Positions 44,951 to 54,234 of a stretch of 64,000 nt of DNA are shown in pieces. A program made the position numbers and the translations under genes. The stretch comes from Amycolatopsis xylanica (GTDB taxonomy: Bacteria > Actinomycetota > Actinomycetes > Mycobacteriales > Pseudonocardiaceae): the NCBI RefSeq assembly GCF_900107045.1, contig NZ_FNON01000007.1, positions 372,001 through 436,000 on the forward strand, given 5' to 3'. Numbering within the stretch: the stretch's first letter is position 1; each line of letters begins with the position of its first letter. The notes under the pieces are model-generated. The model ran no database searches, had not been told where the DNA came from, and worked only from the letters and a program-made list of their open reading frames with translations.

Positions 44951-45852
44951 GCGTGCCACTGCCCGCCTCGTTCACGCGGCGGTCGGTGGACGCCGACGGC
45001 GTGCGGATCAACACGGTCGTCGGCGGCGAGGGACCGCCGGTCCTGCTGCTGCACGGCTACCCGCAGACCCACCTGATCTGGCATCACGTCGCGCCGCTAC
45101 TGGCCGCCGAGCACACCGTGGTACTGGCGGACCTGCGTGGCTACGGCGACAGCGACAAGCCACCGTCCGGCGCCGAGCACGCCGGCTACTCCAAGCGCGT
45201 GATGGCGCTGGACATGGTGCGCGTGATGCGGGCGTTCGGGTTCGACCGGTTCGCCGTGCTCGGCCATGACCGCGGCGCCCGCGTCGGGCACCGGCTCGCG
45301 CTCGACCACCCCGGCGCGGTGACCGCGCTGGCCGTGCTCGACGTGGTGCCGACGCTGCACGCGTTCCAGCGGGCCGACACGCATTTCGGGCTCGGCTACT
45401 ACCACTGGTTCTTCCTCGCGGCGGGTGACGGGATCCCCGAGCGGCTGATCGGGAACGATCCCGAGTTCTGGGTGCGGTCCAGAATGGAGGCACGCCATCA
45501 AGGTGGCGTGCCGTTCGACCCGGCCGCGCTGCGCGAGTACGTGCGCTGCTTCTCCGACCCGGCCGCCATTCACGCGTCCTGTGAGGACTACCGCGCGGCC
45601 GCCTCGATCGACCTGGAGCACGACGACGCGGACGCGGCTCAGGGCCTGGTCGTCACCTGCCCGGTGCTCGCGCTGTGGGGCAGGCACAGTTTCGTCGGCC
45701 GGACCTACGACGTGGTCAACGTCTGGCGCGAGTACGCCACCGACGTGCAGGGCTACGCCTTGCCCTCCGATCACTACGTGCCGGAGGAAGCGCCGCTCGA
45801 GCTCGTGAGTGCCTTCCAGGCGTTCTTGGCCACGGTCGTCGCCCCCTGCTAG
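44947..45852 (+). CDS. Fluoroacetate/haloacetate dehalogenase-like alpha/beta hydrolase
   Basis: 301 residues. Every residue I can recall as important in fluoroacetate dehalogenase RPA1163 has an equivalent here: nucleophile Asp108 and carboxylate-binding Arg109/Arg112 in GHDRGAR, acid Asp132, halide-pocket His153-Trp154 (YYHWFF) and Tyr215 (CEDYRAAAS), and catalytic His276 (SDHYVPEE). The family also includes ordinary epoxide hydrolases, but the HW...Y halide set is distinctive. It is translationally coupled to the 2-hydroxy-diacid dehydrogenase, so the pair may degrade a haloacid or related hydroxyacid. Cytoplasmic. Confidence 0.82.
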   Translation: MSVPLPASFTRRSVDADGVRINTVVGGEGPPVLLLHGYPQTHLIWHHVAPLLAAEHTVVLADLRGYGDSDKPPSGAEHAGYSKRVMALDMVRVMRAFGFDRFAVLGHDRGARVGHRLALDHPGAVTALAVLDVVPTLHAFQRADTHFGLGYYHWFFLAAGDGIPERLIGNDPEFWVRSRMEARHQGGVPFDPAALREYVRCFSDPAAIHASCEDYRAAASIDLEHDDADAAQGLVVTCPVLALWGRHSFVGRTYDVVNVWREYATDVQGYALPSDHYVPEEAPLELVSAFQAFLATVVAPC

Positions 45853-45961
45853 CCTCGGGTGTCACTACTGGGGTAGTCGCGCTCGACCAGGAATCGGCAC
45901 CTTTTTCAGCATCGAAAAAGGGCGCCGATTTTCTGGTGCGCGAGGAAAATCTGGGGACTTG

Positions 45962-47962
45962 ATGAGACAGACACGTACTGGCCGTTTTCTGGCCACCCGT
46001 TTTCTTGCGACACTGGCCACGGTCGCCGCGGGCGCGGCACTCGCCGCGGCGCCCGCAGGCGCCATCGCGGGTGGCGGCCCCTCGCTCGGGGACGCCTACT
46101 CGTTCGTCGCGAAACTGACCGTGGGCACCCGGACCTGCTCCGGCGTGCTGATCGACGCGCAGTGGGTGCTCTCGGCGAACGCCTGCTTCACCGAGAACGC
46201 GGGCCAGGGTGGCGCGCCGAAGGTCGCCACGCAGGCGACGCTCGGGTCGCAGTCGCGCGCGGTGGTCGACCTGGTCACCAGGCCGGACCGCGACGTGGTG
46301 CTGGCCAAGCTGGCGAGCCCGGTCACCGGCATCGACCCGGTGCGGGTCGGCACCGCCGCGCCCGCGCCGGGCGAACGGCTGCGAGTGGCCGGTTTCGGCC
46401 GTACCGATACCGAGAACGCTCCCGCGAAGCCTTATGCCGGAACGCTTTCGGTGACCTCGGTGGCCGGGACGACCATTGACGTCTCGGGCGACGCAGCCAT
46501 CTGCAAGGGCGACTGGGGCGGGCCCGCGTTCCGCGAGACCGACACCGGCGTCGAGGTCGTCGCGTTGCACAGCACCTCGCTGCAGCACGGCTGCGTCGGT
46601 GAGACAGAGACACGCGACGGCGCCGTCGAGTCCCGCGTGGACAATCTGGATGGCTGGCTGGAGCGCCAGATCACCGCGCTGACCGCGGTTCCCGCCACGC
46701 AGCACGCGATCGCACTGAGCTGGCGTCCACTGTGGTACTCCTCGTTCAAGGTCTACGGCTCGACCTCGCCCGAGGTGCCGGTCGGCCCGGCCACGCTGCT
46801 CGGCACGGTCACCACGCCGTCGTTCACGCACGCGGCGCTGCCCGCCAAGCAGACCTGGTACTACCGCGTCGTGCCGGGCACCGGCGCCGCGTCCGAGCCG
46901 GTTTCGGCGACGGTCAAGGGCCAGACCGGCCGCCCGGACTTCACCGGTGACGGCCGCGACGACATCGCCGCCTCGTACGACACCGGTGGCGCGTCGAACA
47001 AGATCTTCGTGTGGAACGGCGGCTCGCCCGCGCTCGGCGTCCCGACCCAGCGCTGGGAGACCACCCCTGGCAACTGGGAGGCCTACCGCGCACGCTGGCT
47101 CAGCGGTGACTTCAACGGCGACGGCCGCACCGACGCGGCGGCGTTCTACAACTACAACGACGGTCTCACCAAGCTGTGGGTGTTCTACGCGAACGCGACC
47201 GGCTTCGACTCCCCGGTCGTCAAGTGGGACGGCGGGTTCGGCAACACGGCCGCGCAGAACGCCAAGTGGGTCGCGGGCGACTTCAACGGTGACGGCAAGA
47301 CCGACATCGGCGGCTTCTACGACCTCGGCAACGCGCAGACCAAGCTCTACGTCTGGACCGGCAAGGCCGACGGTTTCGCGGACCCGGTCGAGCGCTTCGA
47401 CAGCAGGCCCGGCAACTGGGAGTCCTACCGCGCCAACTGGATCAGCGGCGACTTCAACGGCGACGGCCGCACCGACCTCGCGGCCAACTACAACTACGGC
47501 GGCGGCGTGGTCCGGATCTTCGTGGCGTACTCGACCGAGAGCGGCAACGTCAACCCGGTCGAAAAGTGGTTCAGCGGCGCGGGCAACTACGCCGCGGAGA
47601 ACGCGCGCTGGATCGCGGGCGACTACAACGGCGACGGCCGCGCCGACATCGCGGGCCTGTACGACCTCGGCAACGCCAACACCAAGATGTTCACCTGGTA
47701 CGGCACACCGACCGGTTTCCTCGACCCGGCTGCGACTTGGGAGACCGGCAACGGCAACTGGGAACTCGGCCAGTCACGCTGGGTCTCCGGTGACTACAAC
47801 GGCGACGGGCGCACCGACCTCGGCGCGTTCTACAACTACGGCAACGGCTGGGTCCGCATCTTCGTCTCGTACGCGACCCCGACCGGCGTCAACCACCCGA
47901 CCGAGCAGTGGGACTCCGGCCCGAACAACTACCAGGCCGAGTCAGCTCAGCTGATTCCGTAA
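45962..47962 (+). CDS. Secreted trypsin-fold pseudoprotease with FG-GAP repeat domain
   Basis: 666 residues from ATG 45962, with GGGG about 6 nt upstream. Sec signal to about residue 36. Residues about 40-240 follow the S1 peptidase fold (TCSGVLIDAQWVLSANACF, RDVVLAKL, CKGDWGGPAF), but the catalytic His position is Ala74 and the Ser position is Trp185; only Asp111 remains, so it should not cleave peptide bonds. A fibronectin-III-like stretch (about 240-320) follows, then six D(F/Y)NGDG-type calcium-binding repeats forming an FG-GAP/VCBS propeller. Likely an extracellular binding or adhesion protein. Confidence 0.88.
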   Translation: MRQTRTGRFLATRFLATLATVAAGAALAAAPAGAIAGGGPSLGDAYSFVAKLTVGTRTCSGVLIDAQWVLSANACFTENAGQGGAPKVATQATLGSQSRAVVDLVTRPDRDVVLAKLASPVTGIDPVRVGTAAPAPGERLRVAGFGRTDTENAPAKPYAGTLSVTSVAGTTIDVSGDAAICKGDWGGPAFRETDTGVEVVALHSTSLQHGCVGETETRDGAVESRVDNLDGWLERQITALTAVPATQHAIALSWRPLWYSSFKVYGSTSPEVPVGPATLLGTVTTPSFTHAALPAKQTWYYRVVPGTGAASEPVSATVKGQTGRPDFTGDGRDDIAASYDTGGASNKIFVWNGGSPALGVPTQRWETTPGNWEAYRARWLSGDFNGDGRTDAAAFYNYNDGLTKLWVFYANATGFDSPVVKWDGGFGNTAAQNAKWVAGDFNGDGKTDIGGFYDLGNAQTKLYVWTGKADGFADPVERFDSRPGNWESYRANWISGDFNGDGRTDLAANYNYGGGVVRIFVAYSTESGNVNPVEKWFSGAGNYAAENARWIAGDYNGDGRADIAGLYDLGNANTKMFTWYGTPTGFLDPAATWETGNGNWELGQSRWVSGDYNGDGRTDLGAFYNYGNGWVRIFVSYATPTGVNHPTEQWDSGPNNYQAESAQLIP

Positions 47963-47966
47963 CGGG

Positions 47967-48012
47967 GTCGTGAGTGGTATGGCCGGTTCTAACCGGCCAT
48001 ACCACTCACGAC
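47967..48012. terminator. Bidirectional terminator, CGTGAGTG family, 22-bp perfect stem
   Basis: Stem 47967-47988 with 47991-48012 and a 2-nt loop CT. It starts 5 nt after the pseudoprotease stop, and its last base is part of the stop codon of the convergent hydrolase. The core GGCCGGTT/AACCGGCC and outer CGTGAGTG/CACTCACG are shared with the element at 36300. Confidence 0.85.
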
Positions 48013-49199
48013 TACTTCAGGCCGTCGAACCAGCCGAGCACCTGCGGGAGCGCCTGGAAGAACGAGGCGTAGTGATCGATCCCGCCGAGATCGGTCACCG
48101 GCGCTTCGACACCGCGCCTGGCCAGCTCGGCCTGGCAGTGCTTCGCGTTGGTGATCGTGACGTCGGTGTCGCCGCGCGCGGCGAAGAGCCGGATCGGCAC
48201 GGTGACCCGCCACGAGCACGTCCCGTCGGTCGCCCTGATGGCGTCGAGAAGGCCACCCGCCGGGTGCCGCATCCGCTCGATGTACTGGGGCGTGAACAGC
48301 AGCTCCGGACGCGGCGGCAGCTGGGGGAAGATCTTGTCCTCGCCGAGGCTGCCGTCGAACAGCGCCTCCACGCCCAGGTAGCCCGGGTTGAAGACCTCCT
48401 CGGGGCGGTCGTAGATCCGGTGCAGCCGGTTCATCGAAACCGTCCAGTACGCCAGGTAGAAGGTGCCCGTCTCCGGCGCCACCTCGCCGTTGTCCAGCAC
48501 ACCCGGCAGCTCGGCGTGCTGGACGTCGTACGGCCCGTTGATCGGGGCGAGCCCGCGCACCCGTGAGCCGGGGTCGGCGCCGTCACGCAGCGCCTTGCCG
48601 AGCGCCATCGCCGCGTGGCCACCCTGGGAGAACCCGGTGAGGTAGACGTCGCGGTCGAGCTTGCGATGCTGCCGCGCGGCGAACTCGCGCGCGGCCTTGA
48701 GCAGGTCAACCGAAGCTGTCGCTTCGGAAGCCTTGTCGCCGTACGGATGGAATCCTGGCCCGGCGCCGAGGCCGAGGTAGTCGGGCGCGACCGCGGCGTA
48801 CCCGGCCGACGCGATGAGCAACACGGCGGGCCGGTCCATGGTCTCGGGCGTCATCGACGCCACGTCGTCACGGCCGGTCCTGGTGCCGTGCGTGTACGAA
48901 ACGACCCGCGGCGACCCGGCGCGGCGCGGGAGCGCGACGAGACCGCTCGCGGTCGTCGGGCGGCCGTTCGCGTCGATCGTGCGATAGACGACGCGGTAGG
49001 CGTCGACGCCGTATTTGGCCCGGCTGTCCGAGAAGGGGCCGAACGCGCCTTTCAGGTCGCTTTGGTCGAGCGTTTGGACCAGTTCCTGGCTCACGAGCGC
49101 GCCGCGTGCCGGGTGACCGGCGACGGCCATCGCGGGCGTCGTCAGCAGCAACCCGGCCGCGAGCACGGTCGCGACCACCTTGGTGCGGAGTGTTTTCAT
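48012..49199 (-). CDS. Secreted alpha/beta hydrolase, secretory lipase-like
   Basis: 395 residues. Sec signal to about AMAVAG, then a lipase-type fold: SYTHGTR (oxyanion region), VAPDYLGLG, nucleophile Ser191 in GFSQGG, acid Asp in ARGDTDVTI, and His in GGIDHYASF. The PDYLGLG and GFSQGG motifs match secreted LIP-type lipases/esterases of actinomycetes. Single gene, convergent with the pseudoprotease gene and divergent from the polygalacturonase gene. Confidence 0.87.
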   Translation of the reverse strand: MKTLRTKVVATVLAAGLLLTTPAMAVAGHPARGALVSQELVQTLDQSDLKGAFGPFSDSRAKYGVDAYRVVYRTIDANGRPTTASGLVALPRRAGSPRVVSYTHGTRTGRDDVASMTPETMDRPAVLLIASAGYAAVAPDYLGLGAGPGFHPYGDKASEATASVDLLKAAREFAARQHRKLDRDVYLTGFSQGGHAAMALGKALRDGADPGSRVRGLAPINGPYDVQHAELPGVLDNGEVAPETGTFYLAYWTVSMNRLHRIYDRPEEVFNPGYLGVEALFDGSLGEDKIFPQLPPRPELLFTPQYIERMRHPAGGLLDAIRATDGTCSWRVTVPIRLFAARGDTDVTITNAKHCQAELARRGVEAPVTDLGGIDHYASFFQALPQVLGWFDGLK

Positions 49200-49345
49200 G
49201 CGGTCAAGCCTGCTGCGCCCGCGCTCGCGGTCCCAGCCGGTGAACCGGAGAGCCTGAGGTGGGGACCGCCCTACGACCGCCGCTTCTCACGCCGTGCGAA
49301 ACCCGACCATCGGCTTGTTGACCAGGTCCGTTCGCTATCGCATTC

Positions 49346-49358
49346 TATACATCATATA
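49346..49358. promoter_or_regulatory. A+T-rich palindromic patch upstream of the GH28 gene
   Basis: TATACATCATATA, nearly symmetric, 34 nt upstream of the ATG; TTGACC (49318-49323) lies upstream of it. It may combine a promoter -10 region and an operator. No regulator family can be assigned. Confidence 0.35.
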
Positions 49359-49391
49359 TCACCGGGTTCGAAAGCCAACGGAGGCGTTCGC

Positions 49392-50822
49392 ATGACCAGT
49401 GGCAGCTCTCGCCGCGACTTCCTGAAGACAGCGGGGTTGGCCGGCGGCCTCCTCGTCACGGGCGCACTGGTCGCCGCGCCGGGCGCGCAGGCCGTCCCGC
49501 GCGCGCTCGCCGGCCCGGCCGCCGCCGACCCGTGGGATCAGGTACCGGTCATCCTCGCCAGGATCGTGCCGCCGACGTTCCCGAACAAGACGTTCAACAT
49601 CCTCGACTACGGCGCCAAGGGCGACGGGAAGGTCGACTGCACCAAGGCGTTCAAGGACGCTATCGCCGCGTGCAACGCCGCGGGTGGCGGCCGGGTGCTC
49701 GTGCCGGCGTCCGGCACGTACAAGACCGGCGCGATCCACTTCCTGTCCAACGTCGAACTGAACGTGGCGGCTGGCGCGACGATCAAGTTCAAGACCGATG
49801 CCGCCTCGTATCCGCTGGTGTCGACCCGCTGGCAGGGCATCGAGTGCATGAACTTCTCGCCGTTCGTCTACGCCTACGGCCAGACCAACGTGGCGATCAC
49901 CGGCGGCGGCACGCTCGACGGCGACGCGAAGAACGGGCCCTGGTTCGGCTACGACGACAAACGCGGCCCGGACTGGGACAAACTGCAGAAACAGGCCGTC
50001 GACGGGGTGCCGGTGGCCGACCGCAAGTACGGCAGCGGCCACTACCTCAAGCCGAACATGATCCAGTTCTACAAATGCAAGAACATCCTGATATCGGACG
50101 TTTCGATCAAGAACCCGGCCATGTGGACCATTCACCCCGTTCTTTCGCAGAACGTGACCGTGAAGAACGTCAAGGTCTACAGCCGCGGCGCGATGGTCGA
50201 CGGCTGTGACCCGGAAAGCTGCTCGGACGTCCACATCACCGGCTGCAGTTTCGACACCGGCGACGACGGCACGGTGATCAAGTCGGGCCGGGACACCGAC
50301 GGCCGCCGCGTCGGCGTGCCCAGCGAGAACATCGTCATCGAGAACAACGACTACTACGGCCGCTGGGGCGCCATCACCATCGGCAGCGAGATGTCCGGCG
50401 GGGTGCGCAACGTTTTCGCGCAGGACAACCGGATTCACACCGGTTCGTCCTACAAGTCCTTCTATGGCGTCTACCTCAAGACCAACAAGCGGCGCGGCGG
50501 CATAATTGACGGCATCTACGTGCGGCGGCTCTCCGGCGGCCCGTGCGATCGCGGCGGCGTTTTCGTCGACATGAACTACAGCCTCACCGGGCCAGGGTTC
50601 GGCGCCATCGTGCACCCGAAGGTGCGCAACATCTTCATCGAAGACGTCAAGCTCGACGACTCGCCGTTCGCGGTGAAGATCAACGGATCCGAGGACAGCC
50701 CGCTCGAGACGTTCCACGCCACGAACTGCGTCTTCACCAAGATCGACACCGCGAAACCGTCAATCAGCAACGCGAAGGACGTCGTGTTCACCAATGTCAA
50801 GGTGAACGGCAAGCCGGTGTAG
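49392..50822 (+). CDS. Secreted glycoside hydrolase family 28 (polygalacturonase-like)
   Basis: 476 residues from ATG 49392 with GGAGG upstream. Twin-arginine signal (SSRRDFLKTAGLAGG). Right-handed beta-helix with NILDYGAKGDGKVDCTKAF at the start of the catalytic domain, the family acid motif TGDDGTVIKSG and the ITIGSEMSGGVRN segment. GH28 enzymes hydrolyse polygalacturonan or rhamnogalacturonan. Folded before export if Tat-dependent. Fourth secreted carbohydrate-active enzyme in the region. Confidence 0.92.
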   Translation: MTSGSSRRDFLKTAGLAGGLLVTGALVAAPGAQAVPRALAGPAAADPWDQVPVILARIVPPTFPNKTFNILDYGAKGDGKVDCTKAFKDAIAACNAAGGGRVLVPASGTYKTGAIHFLSNVELNVAAGATIKFKTDAASYPLVSTRWQGIECMNFSPFVYAYGQTNVAITGGGTLDGDAKNGPWFGYDDKRGPDWDKLQKQAVDGVPVADRKYGSGHYLKPNMIQFYKCKNILISDVSIKNPAMWTIHPVLSQNVTVKNVKVYSRGAMVDGCDPESCSDVHITGCSFDTGDDGTVIKSGRDTDGRRVGVPSENIVIENNDYYGRWGAITIGSEMSGGVRNVFAQDNRIHTGSSYKSFYGVYLKTNKRRGGIIDGIYVRRLSGGPCDRGGVFVDMNYSLTGPGFGAIVHPKVRNIFIEDVKLDDSPFAVKINGSEDSPLETFHATNCVFTKIDTAKPSISNAKDVVFTNVKVNGKPV

Positions 50823-50871
50823 CGCAGGGCATCCGCAGGCCGAGAGCGGAAAAAGTTGGTTCTGTCAAACG

Positions 50872-50890
50872 GAATTTCGGGCGGAAATTC
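50872..50890. promoter_or_regulatory. Inverted repeat in the 272-nt leader of the SARP gene
   Basis: Perfect arms GAATTTC (50872-50878) and GAAATTC (50884-50890), 5 nt apart. The gap 50823-51094 between GH28 and SARP otherwise shows no gene. The repeat could be an operator or a weak terminator of the GH28 gene. Confidence 0.35.
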
Positions 50891-51094
50891 ACAGACCGGC
50901 CTTCGGGCACACTCCGAACGCGACCGATTACCGACTGCTGGCCATACGCCAATACCTACCGCCGAATGGTCGAACGGCCCTTAGAAGTTCTGCACGTATT
51001 TTGGGATAGAGGAGGCCTTTGCTACTCCAGAACCGCTCTCGCGAATTACCATGGCCCACGGCATCGCGCCAAGCATTCATGGAGCGAGGGGCAC

Positions 51095-54000
51095 ATGGGA
51101 CTCAGACTGCTTGGTCCACCAGAACTGGTCGTGGGAGACCGGTCTCTGGACCTGGGGGGACCAAGGCAGCGCGTGGTTTTGTCCATGCTGGCCTTGAACG
51201 CGAACCGGGTCACCCCGGTCGAGCAGCTGATCGACGCGGTCTGGGACACCTCGCCGCCGTCGACGGCGCGCGGGCAGATCCAGATCTGCATCTCCGCGCT
51301 GCGCAAGCTTTTCGGTGACAACGGGCAGCCGGGCGCGATCCGCACCCGGCCACCCGGTTACCTGCTGGAAATCGCATCGTCCGACCTGGACAGTGAGGAA
51401 TTCGCGGCGCAGGTGCTGGCCGCGCGCGAGCACTCCGAAGCGGGAAACACCAGCGAAGCAGCGGAAACCCTACGCAGAGCGCTCGCGCTTTGGCGCGGCC
51501 CCGCCCTCGCCGGGATCCCCAGCGATCTCGTCCAGCGCGGGGCCGCTCTGTTGGAGGACCGAAGATTCGCGGCCGTCGAGGAACGCGTCCGGCTCGACCT
51601 GGCGCTCGGCAGGCACGAGCGGCTCAGCGGCGAGATCCAGGCGCTCATCGACGAAAACCCCCTGCGTGAGCGCCTGTACGGCTTCCTCATGCTCGCGCTC
51701 TACCGCGCGGGCCGCCAAGCCGAAGCGCTCGAGGTCTGCCGCCGCGCGCGGGCGACGCTGATCGACGAGGTCGGCATCGAACCCGGCCAGGAGCTGCAGA
51801 AACTCGAACGCGCGATCCTCAACCGCGACCCCGGCCTCAACCTCCGCGAAGCACCGGCGGCGCCCGAACCCGCACTCGCCGCGCTTCCCAGCTCTCCCGC
51901 CGAAGAACACCGCCCTCCCGCGCCTGCCGAGCAGCTCGTCGCGCCGCGCCAGCTGCCTGCCAGCATCGCCGACTTCACCGGCCGCGAGCGGCATTTGTCC
52001 GAGATCAAGCAGATCCTCGCCGACGATCCCGACCCGTCGATGGCGTCCTATGCGGTCCGGATCGTGTCCATTTCGGGCAAAGGCGGCGTCGGAAAGTCCA
52101 GTTTGGCCATCCGAGCGGCACACGAGCTCGCCGAGACCTTCCCGGACGGTCACCTCTACGCCGATCTGCAGTCCCCCAACGACGACGACCGCACGGCGAA
52201 ACTGCTAGCCCGTTTCCTACGCGCGCTCGGCGTCGCGGGCACGGCCGTGCCGGAAGACCTGCAAGAACGCGCCGAGCTGTACCGGAGCCGCTTGGCCAGC
52301 AAACGTTTGCTGGTGGTGCTCGACGACGTCACGAGTGAAGAGCAAGTGGTCCCGTTGCTCCCCGGAAGCCCTAGTTGCGCGGTCATCACGACCAGCCGTG
52401 CCCGGTTGTCCGGTCTGTCCGGAGCGCATTGGGTGGACGTCGACGTGTTCGACGCCGAGCAGTCGCTGGAGCTGCTGGGCAACATCGTCGGCCCCGAGCG
52501 CGTCGAAGCCGAGCCCGAGTCGTCGCTGGAGCTGGTCAATTTCTGCGACGGCCTCCCGCTCGCGCTGCGCATCGCGGGCGCGCGGCTGGCCTCCAAACGG
52601 CACTGGCGGATCAGCGGCCTGGTCCGCCGCCTCGGCGACGAGGCGAAGCGGCTCGACGAACTCGCCCACCGCGGCCTCGAACTCCGGTCGAACATCGGCC
52701 TCACGTATCGCAGCCTCAGCAGTCAGGCACAGCGCCTTTTCCGGCTGTTCGCGCTGATGCGGGCTTCGGACTTCCCGGCATGGACCGCGGCGGCGCTGCT
52801 CGACACCGACCTCGACGACGCCGAGGACATCCTCGAAACCCTGGTCGACGCGCAAGTCCTCGACACCGTCGAGTATCCGGCCGAGCGCGTGTTGCGCTAC
52901 CGCTTCCACAACCTCATCCGCGTCTACGCCTGGGAGCGGCTGGTCGAAGAAGAGACAGCGGCCGAGCGCGACGCGGCGCTCACCAGGGTCAGCGGCGCCT
53001 GGCTTTCCCTCGCGGAAACCGCGCACCGCAAGGAGTACGGCGGCGACTTCACGATCCTCCACGGCGACGCCCCCCGCTGGGAGCCGCCCGAGCCCGCCGA
53101 CACCGACACGGTCGGCAACCCGACGACCTGGTGGGAAACCGAGCGCCGCGCACTGGTCGCCGCGATCCGCCAAGCGGCCGCCGCCGGTCTCGACGAGCTC
53201 TGCTGGGACCTCGCGCTCACGGCAGTGACCCTGTTCGAGTCCAAGGGTTATTTCGACGACTGGCGCGAAACGACCCAGCTCGCACTCGACCTGACCGAAC
53301 GCACCGGCAACCGCCGGGGCCACGCCGCGATGCTCTACTCGCAGGGCACGCTGCACATGTTCCAAAAGCGCCTCGACGAAGCCGAAAGGTGCTTCCGCGA
53401 CGCGCTCGCGATCTTCGAGTCCGAGGGCGACCAGCACGGCGTCGCACTCGTGCTCCGCAACGCCGCCTACGTCGACCGGGTGCACGAACAGCCCGAGGCG
53501 ATGCTCGACAAGTACGCCAAGGCGCTCGAGATCATGCGTTCGGTCGACGACCGCATCGGCGTCGCGCACGTGCTCTGCAGCCTCGCGAAGTTCCGCATCG
53601 ACGAGGGCGACGCCGACAGCGCCCAGGAGATGCTCGACGACGCGCTCACCATCTGCCAGGACGTGCACTGCCTCCGCGTCGAAGCCCAGGTCCTCTACCG
53701 GTTCGCCGACCTGTACGTGGCAGGCGACAAGATCGAGCTCGCCCGCCAGGCGCTCCACCGCGCGCTGCGCATCGTCCGCGACATCGGCGACCGCATCGGC
53801 GAGGCCTACGCGTTGTACGGACTCGGCCGCGTCCGCCACCGCGAAGGCAGGCTCGACAACGCGGAGACCACCCTGGTCCACGCCCTGTCCTTGGCCAAAC
53901 GCGTCGGCGAACGCCTCATCGAAGCCCAGTCCGAGTACGCGCTCGGCGAGATCTCACTGGCCAGGGGCGACACCGCGACAAGCGCCGAACACCTCTCGGA

Positions 54001-54229
54001 GGCCCGCCGCCTCTTCGACGAACTCGGCTCCTCGCTCTGGCACGCCAAGACCTTGGTCCTCCTCTCCGAAGCCCACGCGGCCGAAGGCGACGTCCTTTCG
54101 GCCAGCGGCGAGATCGACGAGGCCACCGAGCTGCTGCGCACGGTCGACTCCGCCGAGTCCGTCCGCTGGCGCACCCAGCTCGAAACAGCCCGCCGAGCCC
54201 TCCTCACGAACGGAGCCGTCGACGCCTGA
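51095..54229 (+). CDS. AfsR/SARP family regulator with NB-ARC and TPR domains
   Basis: 1,044 residues from ATG 51095 (GAGGGG upstream; the longer frame upstream is not translated-looking). OmpR-type winged helix (about 1-95), bacterial transcriptional activation domain (about 100-245), NB-ARC ATPase (P-loop SISGKGGVGKSS about 324-335, LLVVLDDV) and C-terminal TPR repeats (about 700-1040). Full-length AfsR architecture; such regulators activate antibiotic pathways, often downstream of Ser/Thr kinases. No biosynthetic genes are next to it, so its target is unclear. It ends only 5 nt from the convergent gene, with no hairpin between. Confidence 0.95.
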   Translation: MGLRLLGPPELVVGDRSLDLGGPRQRVVLSMLALNANRVTPVEQLIDAVWDTSPPSTARGQIQICISALRKLFGDNGQPGAIRTRPPGYLLEIASSDLDSEEFAAQVLAAREHSEAGNTSEAAETLRRALALWRGPALAGIPSDLVQRGAALLEDRRFAAVEERVRLDLALGRHERLSGEIQALIDENPLRERLYGFLMLALYRAGRQAEALEVCRRARATLIDEVGIEPGQELQKLERAILNRDPGLNLREAPAAPEPALAALPSSPAEEHRPPAPAEQLVAPRQLPASIADFTGRERHLSEIKQILADDPDPSMASYAVRIVSISGKGGVGKSSLAIRAAHELAETFPDGHLYADLQSPNDDDRTAKLLARFLRALGVAGTAVPEDLQERAELYRSRLASKRLLVVLDDVTSEEQVVPLLPGSPSCAVITTSRARLSGLSGAHWVDVDVFDAEQSLELLGNIVGPERVEAEPESSLELVNFCDGLPLALRIAGARLASKRHWRISGLVRRLGDEAKRLDELAHRGLELRSNIGLTYRSLSSQAQRLFRLFALMRASDFPAWTAAALLDTDLDDAEDILETLVDAQVLDTVEYPAERVLRYRFHNLIRVYAWERLVEEETAAERDAALTRVSGAWLSLAETAHRKEYGGDFTILHGDAPRWEPPEPADTDTVGNPTTWWETERRALVAAIRQAAAAGLDELCWDLALTAVTLFESKGYFDDWRETTQLALDLTERTGNRRGHAAMLYSQGTLHMFQKRLDEAERCFRDALAIFESEGDQHGVALVLRNAAYVDRVHEQPEAMLDKYAKALEIMRSVDDRIGVAHVLCSLAKFRIDEGDADSAQEMLDDALTICQDVHCLRVEAQVLYRFADLYVAGDKIELARQALHRALRIVRDIGDRIGEAYALYGLGRVRHREGRLDNAETTLVHALSLAKRVGERLIEAQSEYALGEISLARGDTATSAEHLSEARRLFDELGSSLWHAKTLVLLSEAHAAEGDVLSASGEIDEATELLRTVDSAESVRWRTQLETARRALLTNGAVDA

Positions 54230-54234
54230 GCGGC

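Noticed and set aside
46941..47900. Periodic repeat in the pseudoprotease gene considered as a CRISPR-like or DNA-level repeat
   Set aside because: The periodicity is protein-level FG-GAP repeats with D(F/Y)NGDG motifs; the DNA copies diverge at third positions.
52217..53881. 554-codon antisense frame over the SARP gene
   Set aside because: Shadow frame; the plus strand encodes NB-ARC and TPR motifs here.
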